From Oxytricha trifallax (Eukaryota; Ciliophora; Spirotrichea; Sporadotrichida; Oxytrichidae), in NCBI GenBank assembly GCA_000711775.1, contig ARYC01000083.1, positions 82,721-146,720 of the forward strand: a stretch of DNA of 64,000 nt, given 5' to 3'. Positions 58,261 through 64,000 of the stretch are shown here, one piece after another. Both the position numbers and the translations under genes were made by a program. The notes beneath the pieces were generated by a model. It was given only the letters and a program-made list of their open reading frames with translations, was not told the origin of the DNA and ran no database searches. Numbering within the stretch: position 1 is the stretch's first letter; each line of letters opens with the position of its first letter.

Positions 58261-60518
58261 TCAAACAAATTTTATCTGCTTATCTTTGTGGTACCTCTTG
58301 AATCTAGCTCTCTGTAGTGGTTCGTGTATGTCTTCTAACGATTGTCTTGGATAAACTGTAGCTCTAACGATTATCATCTCTACAATCTTCTTAATTTTAT
58401 TGCAGACATCTTCCTGTTATATATGTTTAGAAGCCAAGCTTATTGATTATTTTTCGTGCTTTGTTCCAAAGTATGACATACTTTCCATATCGCACTCTAA
58501 GATTATGGCAGGAACTGCTCAAACATCCCATAAAACAGAGCCATAAGTCCACTTCTCCCTGATTGGAAAGTATCCTGGTGTGCCAAGCACCTTAGCCAAA
58601 GTCATTATTTCTTATATTATAGCTCTATTGAATTCAACGACTACAATTTCTAATGGACAGAGATAACATAACATTTTTATGCTTCAAATCTCTATGTACA
58701 TACCCAAGTTCATGCAACTCCTTGAATCCCTTTATCATTTCTGACAGTATCATTTAAATCATCTGGGTATCTATTATGATAGAGATATTCTCTCAAAGTC
58801 ATTTCAAACTTTTTCAGTCTTAATGCAACAAAGCCATGCCCAATAATAACTCCATCAAGTCTAAGTAAGTTCTTAAACTATTTTTTCTAAGCCTCTCTCA
58901 GTATTATGTATTCATTTGCAAATTCATTTTGATACTGCTCGTTTTTAATGAGATACTTGAAAGGATATACTTTGTAAGCATACTCATCAACGACTATAAG
59001 CTTAGCCTTGTTTAACAGATCAAAATGCAAGTAATTTTCAATACAGCTTTCAATATCGATTGCATTCAATGTAGGTATATACATAGTTCTCCTATTAAAG
59101 GCATGCTATAAGAGTACCATTTGCTGGCAGATTCATTGATTCAAAATGCTTCTGTCTCTTAAGCTTTTCCTCCTGTTGTCTTTATGACTCAAGAGAGTTA
59201 TTTTTTCTTCTAGCAGGAATAAGCTTTTAAGTTTCCTCATCTTTAATCAAGAATTCACATAAATGGTGCTTTTCCATATACCTCTTTACTATGGCCGAGT
59301 GAGAATAAAGTGCATTTATCGAAATAAGAGAAGCATTTAATTTAAAATTCAAATTTAGGAAGAATTATACTTGCTTGTTTATTGATTAGTTGCCTTAAAA
59401 CCTTCTTTATCCTCTTCATCATCACTTTCAACTTATCTTGTTCTTACTGTAATCACGAAAACTATTCGCATTCCGTTTCTGATCTTGTGGTCGTCAAAAC
59501 CCGCTGCACTGTTGGAGCTACAGCTGAAACCTCAGCTACTTCTAAGTTTGAGAGTGCTATATCAGGATTCAAGCTGGAGGAGGAGACTCCATTATGTTTA
59601 CCCAAAATTTAATTATTTTGAGATATTTAATAATTTAAAACATGCAGAGTCTTAATTAAAAATTTTAAGACTAAAATTAATTAAGACATCTCTATTAAAA
59701 TTTCTCTATAAATTAAACCTATTACTTTAATCACTTATGTTAAAGCATTAAAACTCAAATATTTTTAATTAAGACTCTGCATGTTTAAATTATTAAATAT
59801 CTCAAAATAATTAAATTTTGGGTAAACATAATGGAGTCTCCTCCTCCAGCTTGAATCCTGATATAGCACTCTCAAACTTAGAAGTAGCTGAGGTTTCAGC
59901 TGTAGCTCCAACAGTGCAGCGGGTTTTGACGACCACAAGATCAGAAACGGAATGCGAATAGTTTTCGTGATTACAGTAAGAACAAGATAAGTTGAAAGTG
60001 ATGATGAAGAGGATAAAGAAGGTTTTAAGGCAACTAATCAATAAACAAGCAAGTATAATTCTTCCTAAATTTGAATTTTAAATTAAATGCTTCTCTTATT
60101 TCGATAAATGCACTTTAAGACTTCATGAATGTTGTGCACTAATACCTACCATCTAATTTATCATGCTTAAAGTAGATCTTAGCTCTACCAGAGTGTATCT
60201 CTTTGATGTGCCTCTTCAAGCTAGACTCAGCTGAGAAGGACTTTTGGCAGTCTTCACATTAAACTGTTTTTATTTTTCAATTTGTTGCTGTTCTTTATCT
60301 TCCTCAATCAATTCAACTTATGTTTAAACCCCTATCTCTACACTCTATTTTTTTTTGTTTTAAACTTGAATTTGAAAGACATCAGCTTCAAACTCTAGAA
60401 CTCTTAGCTCAACCTCCTTTTCAGTATATATTACTTCTGATTTCTTGGAAAAGCCAAAGTTGAGCAATGATTAACCTGTTCCAAGAGAAACTGATTTTCG
60501 ATTTAAGTTAGCCGCCAT
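58261..60518 (-). pseudogene. T5 57-kDa zinc-finger/kinase ORF, split by foldback element
   Basis: ATG 60518. Finger 1 intact (CEDCQKSFSAESSLKRHIKE-Ile-His). The foldback element 59,308-60,115 lies in the second-finger region. Kinase-like part downstream: YIPTLNAIDIESCIENYLHF, KLIVVDEYAYKVYPFKYLI and FANEYIILREA; the catalytic loop region near 58,690-58,720 is readable as GYVHRDLK with a following slip. Ends TGA 58263-58261. Confidence 0.72.
59308..60115. mobile_element. 808-bp foldback element with TA target duplication (copy B)
   Basis: Arms of about 355 bp (59,308-59,662 and 59,761-60,115), near-identical and inverted, around a roughly 98-bp spacer. Ends AAGTGCATTTATCG; TA flanks at 59,306-59,307 and 60,116-60,117. 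Each arm carries the same 76-codon frame with a hydrophobic start (FFILFIITFNL); the overlapping frame ESDDEEDKEGFKATNQ resembles EDYEGFKTL in the 15,065-15,868 element. Same size class, same TA duplication and same spacer motif (TAATTAAGAC) as that copy, so one family. Confidence 0.78.
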
Positions 60519-61058
60519 GTTTAAATTCAAATTTAAATTTCTATTATTAAGGTCTAATAACCACTCTTGTTATAGTAACTCTGTATAGGAGTTGATACGA
60601 TAAGAATTATGGTTGAATTTAAGGTGTTAGAGATCATATTTATGCTTAGTTAATAAAATATAATTTTTCTAATTTCATTCTTAATAATTTTGATTTTGGT
60701 ACTGGTGCCAATTAGGTTTTGAACCATTTTGGAACTTTTCCAGTAAAACCTCATTAGTTAAAAACTAGGTACTAATTAAGTTTTGGTACTATTAAATTGG
60801 TACCATTTAAAAGTAAACGGAATTAGAACCAGTACCAATTAAATATAAACAATTTTAGTATTAATTTAATGGAACTATATTGATAAAAATGGAGCTCCAT
60901 CTCTCAAGTTTGATACAGCTTCTGCCAGCTTTCTCCACGTATCCTTACCAGGTTGACCTCCTATAGGATGCCCATATTTAATACTAAGATTTTAAACAGT
61001 AGGATCCAGAACTCTATATATTAAAATTTGAAATTTAATAACAAGAGAAGAAACAAGG

Positions 61059-61849
61059 ATGGAATCTATTAGTACAGCACTGAAGAGGGTTGAAGCTTAA
61101 GAAATGATCTCAAGATTTAGAAGCAAGGAGGATCTCTATCGATACCAGACTCAACATGGTAAGCATGTAACATATACTTAATCATATACTATCGTGGGAT
61201 TATTCCTTCCAACGATGGAAGGAACTAAAGTTTCATTCTTAAAAGCTATACTCTGTGATGAGAAGAAAGCCTTCAAAAACAATGAAATTAAATTGATAGA
61301 AATACCAAAATACCCAGAGATTTCAGTCACTAATCTCTACGAGGTTGCGATGAAAGATGAAGAATTGGTAGTTTATCTTCCTACCAAGAAACAACTCTCT
61401 AACAAACTTCCAGAAAGGATCTTCTTCTTTGGTGCTCTTGGCACTTTAAGAGAGAGTTAAGTCAGAGAGAACATTGAAGAAGCTCACAAGAAACGGTACT
61501 CTATTTCTCTTGAAGATTAAAAGAAGCAAGGCATACTTATAAGCGAAGTTTGGCTTGAAGAGCTAAAGAAGCATCCTTACCTCTGTAGTAAGATTTGATT
61601 GATAACTTTGTAGGGAAACCTGGAACTGGTATATTCCTAATGAGAGAGCATGCTAAGGTTCACAGAAAGAGAAAGTCATAGACTATTCATTAAATGAGTA
61701 AGAGACTTTATAAAGATGTTTAAAAGCCAGATGAAATGAACATAGATTCAGGAGCAGGTACTAAGAGAAGAAATATGGGTCCAAGCAAGCCATAAGAGGA
61801 AGAAAAATAAGAGATGCCAAACCCATTTATGAGCTAATTTAATATGTGA
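61059..61849 (+). CDS. T5 22-kDa ORF
   Basis: ATG 61059 (MESISTALKRVEAQEMISRF). Open with TAA/TAG as Gln: VSFLKAILCDEKKAFKNNEI, IEIPKYPEISVTNLYEVAM, LSNKLPERIFFFGALGTLR, KKRYSISLEDQKKQGILISE. The region around 61,590-61,620 corresponds to the small intron of T1 but with a changed splice site (GTAAGATTTG...TTTGTAG). It ends at TGA 61847-61849. Nearly intact; function unknown. Confidence 0.7.
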
Positions 61850-61855
61850 ATATAT

Positions 61856-62898
61856 TCATTCGTTTAAATCTAAAACTTATTTATAAACATTCATTCTTCC
61901 TTCTCTCGCACAAACTGTTGTCTTATCTACGTTCACTCTCTTACAGCTGCTTTGAATTAAGTCTACTGAATCGATGGACAAGTCATGCATAAGATGATAC
62001 AGCAGCAGCTTCTTGTAGTGAGTCTTGATTTAACTCCAGTAGAATTCAATTCCATTAAATTAAGGGCTGTAAGGAACGTTGTATGCAGGAGTTATGTTTA
62101 ACTCTTCATAAGCTTTCTTAGACTCCTTAGTATTATGAACTGAGAGGTTATCAACAAACAGGATGATCTCTTGGTTAGTATACTTCTCTCTGAGATTATG
62201 TAGGAACTCTATATACTACTCTCGCTTAATAGAGCGAGGGTGAACAACATAACTCTCTAAGCCTGAATCTTCACTTATTCCAGCTAAAATTGCATGAGTG
62301 ACTACCTTCACTTTTTAATCATAGACTTCTATATTATCATACTTCTTATACCAAGACTTATTAATAAAAATGTTGAAGGTGAATACAGCTTCATCAGCGT
62401 TTATGAACTTGATGTTATTGTCAATCGCCCTCTGCATTTAATCATATAAAAATGGCACTGTAAAATCAATCACTCTCTTCACTCTGTTGACAGTCTTGAA
62501 AGTAATACCATTTCTTCTATAAATATTGGCTTTAGTTTAAGGAGAGATACGCATGTCAGGAAACTTGCGATGAAACATCACAACTCGGTAGTCTAATGGA
62601 AAGTGTGCCCAATACTTCAAAGTCTTCGAGTCGCAGAGGTAGTCAATATGAGCCTGAGAGAACTTTTATTTTATTGCAGGATGCGTTCAAGTGCCGGAAT
62701 TAATATGCTAAAGAGCTAGCATGCAGTGATACCTAACAGTTGAGGCACTCTTACGCATTAACTTTGCTATAGCTGCATAATTTAGTACAGGTTTGGCTTA
62801 GTCTATATTAATACTTGTACCATACCTAAGCTTAAGCAGTAAATCTAAATATACTCATCATAAATCGACCCTAAATTTCGCTAATTTCTATTTCTCAT
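61856..62898 (-). pseudogene. T5 transposase, catalytic residues kept but frame damaged
   Basis: ATG 62898 (MRNRNQRNLGSIYDEYI). A one-base deletion near 62,840 relative to T4 and an in-frame TGA near 62,690 (after INSGT, shared with T2) break the frame. From there to TGA 61858-61856 it is open and well preserved: first Asp in NADEAVFTFNIF, second in LFVDNLSVHNTK, third acid in YSPQFNGIEFYW. Of the decayed copies this one is closest to functional. Confidence 0.75.
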
Positions 62899-63003
62899 TT
62901 TGTAAATTGGCCTAATTTCTCTGCTAACCCCAATAAGACCCCAACTATACCTTACAAATCAATGCACTTTTAAACCTCACTAAGGGATTTTGGGGTTTTT
63001 ATT

Positions 63004-64000
63004 AAATAACACAATTAAATGTTACATGTATAAAATTAAAAGACACAATAAAATTTATTATAAAAGCTTGTGCACCCTTTTCAGTAATATCATTAATTGA
63101 TAAATCCAATTTTTTCAATTTCCAAGTAATAGCGCCGAAAATATTTGTTAAAGTTGTATCACATATTTTGGAGGATTCAAAGTCTAATTCCTCTAGATTA
63201 ATAATATTAAACTTACACTTCTACTAAAATAAAATGAGATCATATTTAAGTTTATAGGTTTACCAATGAAACCCGCTATTTATTTCGTGATAGCAACATC
63301 ATTAAATCGAAATCTATTGCATTTTAGTACTTTTAATGAATAATTGTATTCAAATAACTCTTTAGCTTCAATTAATCCTTCATCTGTAAAATTATTAAAT
63401 GAAATATTCAATTAAGTTAATTAATACTTTTGGGGGGAAGTTCCCTGCCCCAAAAAAGGTAGTTTCCTGCTCCATACATAAAAATATATAATATTTATAA
63501 ATTTCTCAAAATCTTTAACATCAATAATGATTTAATAATTAGCAATCTATTATAAAATATTTTTTCTACCTTAATAATGAATTCAAAGTCATATAAAATT
63601 CACATTAATTATTAATAAAAATCAATTATTTTAGCATTGTATTTTTATTATTAATTTGATATAAATTTAGAATCTACTTTGATAATTACATATCATTAAA
63701 AGCTGTTTATTTAATAGTAAATAAAATTGAGAAAAAAATTATATATTTTTATTGTCAAACAATTAAAAATTTAATGTTTGGGAAGGGAATTCCACATCCG
63801 AAACTTTTTATCTATCAAAATGGGAACTAGTTATTTTAAGAAATTGTTATCATAACCATTCCATGAGAGATTGAGATAAGTAAGATCATTAAGGTATTTT
63901 AAAGAGTCTAATGCTACCAATAAGTCAAAATAATAAATATAAAAATTAGAATAAGAATCTTATTAAAAACCGAAATTATAGTAACCTAATAAAAAGTGAT
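63004..64000 (-). CDS. LRR family gene L8, LRR part (5' end outside window)
   Basis: Minus-strand LRR blocks homologous to L3: 63,060-63,200 (KLDLSINDITEKGAQ-like, with GAITWKLKKLDL), 63,260-63,420 (ELFEYNYSLKVLKCNRFRFN, then FNNFTDEGLIEAKE) and 63,830-63,930 (LTYLNLSWNGYDNNFLK). A G-tipped MITE interrupts at about 63,431-63,800. The N-terminal half is beyond 64,000. Confidence 0.55.
63431..63800. repeat. G-tipped MITE in L8
   Basis: Left tip GGGGGGAAGTTCCCTGCCCC followed by GGTAGTTTCCTGC; right tip region GGGAAGGGAATTCCACATCC. Comparison with L3 at 18,085-18,115 shows the inserted segment. Flanks ATACTTTT and AAACTTTT suggest an 8-bp duplication. Right border approximate. Confidence 0.5.

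Larger units (their letters stand above)
58122..63000. mobile_element. TBE transposon T5 (4,879 bp, includes a foldback insertion)
   Basis: Left end CAAAACCCCAAAACCCC then TTAATGAGG; right end GGGATTTTGGGGTTTTT (last G lost). Target duplication ATT at 58,119-58,121 and 63,001-63,003. Gene order as in T4: 57-kDa (-), 22-kDa (+), transposase (-). An 808-bp foldback element lies in the 57-kDa gene. Inserted in the L8 LRR gene. Confidence 0.92.

Noticed and set aside
59382-60041. Paired 76-codon frames with a signal-peptide-like start as secreted proteins
   Set aside because: They are mirror copies in the arms of the 59,308-60,115 foldback element. The opposite strand has an acidic frame that is more likely meaningful.

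Overview
The window looks like germline (micronuclear) DNA of a spirotrichous ciliate of the Oxytricha/Sterkiella/Stylonychia type. Three things point there. Long reading frames are open only if TAA and TAG are read as Gln and TGA is the sole stop. Genes are interrupted by short AT-rich segments bounded by direct repeats (pointers), and removing one repeat copy plus the spacer restores the frame (internal eliminated sequences, IESs). Finally, there are several 4-8 kb transposons whose ends are C4A4 telomere-like repeats flanked by 3-bp AAT/ATT target duplications, which is the hallmark of TBE (telomere-bearing element) transposons.

Layout. 1-7,807: three ordinary genes, an enkurin-domain protein (+, 5' end outside the window), a large Gln/Asn-rich TBC (Rab-GAP) protein (-) and an MFS/SLC22-like transporter (-), all with introns and/or IESs. 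8,059-64,000: a tandem family of leucine-rich-repeat (LRR) genes, all on the minus strand, whose proteins begin with a conserved N-terminus (Met-Glu-Asn/Ser ... Trp-Phe-Ile/Met-Pro-Gln). I number them L1 (8,059-10,874), L2 (11,097-12,821), L3 (N-terminal half 30,421-31,580, LRR half 14,333-18,240), L5 (37,690-42,748), L6 (N-terminus 53,327-53,469, LRR part about 44,290-44,770), L7 (53,687-56,390) and L8 (57,888 to beyond 64,000). L4 is not used. The L1-L3 block and the L6-L8 block are segmental duplicates.

The LRR array is heavily invaded. Five TBE elements are delimited: T1 19,863-23,908; T2 24,135-29,160; T3 31,582-36,403; T4 45,246-53,323; T5 58,122-63,000. Each carries, or carried, a 42-kDa DDE transposase, a 22-kDa ORF and a 57-kDa zinc-finger/kinase ORF. 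At least three older TBE relics are also visible. Second-order insertions sit inside the TBEs: a 938-bp foldback element in T2, a 2,319-bp element encoding an intact SF3-helicase (Rep-like) protein in T4, a 1,626-bp element with 10-bp target duplication in T4, and an 808-bp foldback element in T5. Further foldback elements and MITE-like repeats lie in the IES/intergenic DNA.

The most striking object is the 45,352-47,670 element. It has 441-bp inverted repeats containing iterated TTTGACAC motifs and one uninterrupted, comparatively GC-rich 431-codon gene with SF3 helicase Walker A, Walker B and sensor motifs, lying inside an older, decayed TBE. No CRISPR array, rRNA or tRNA gene was recognised.
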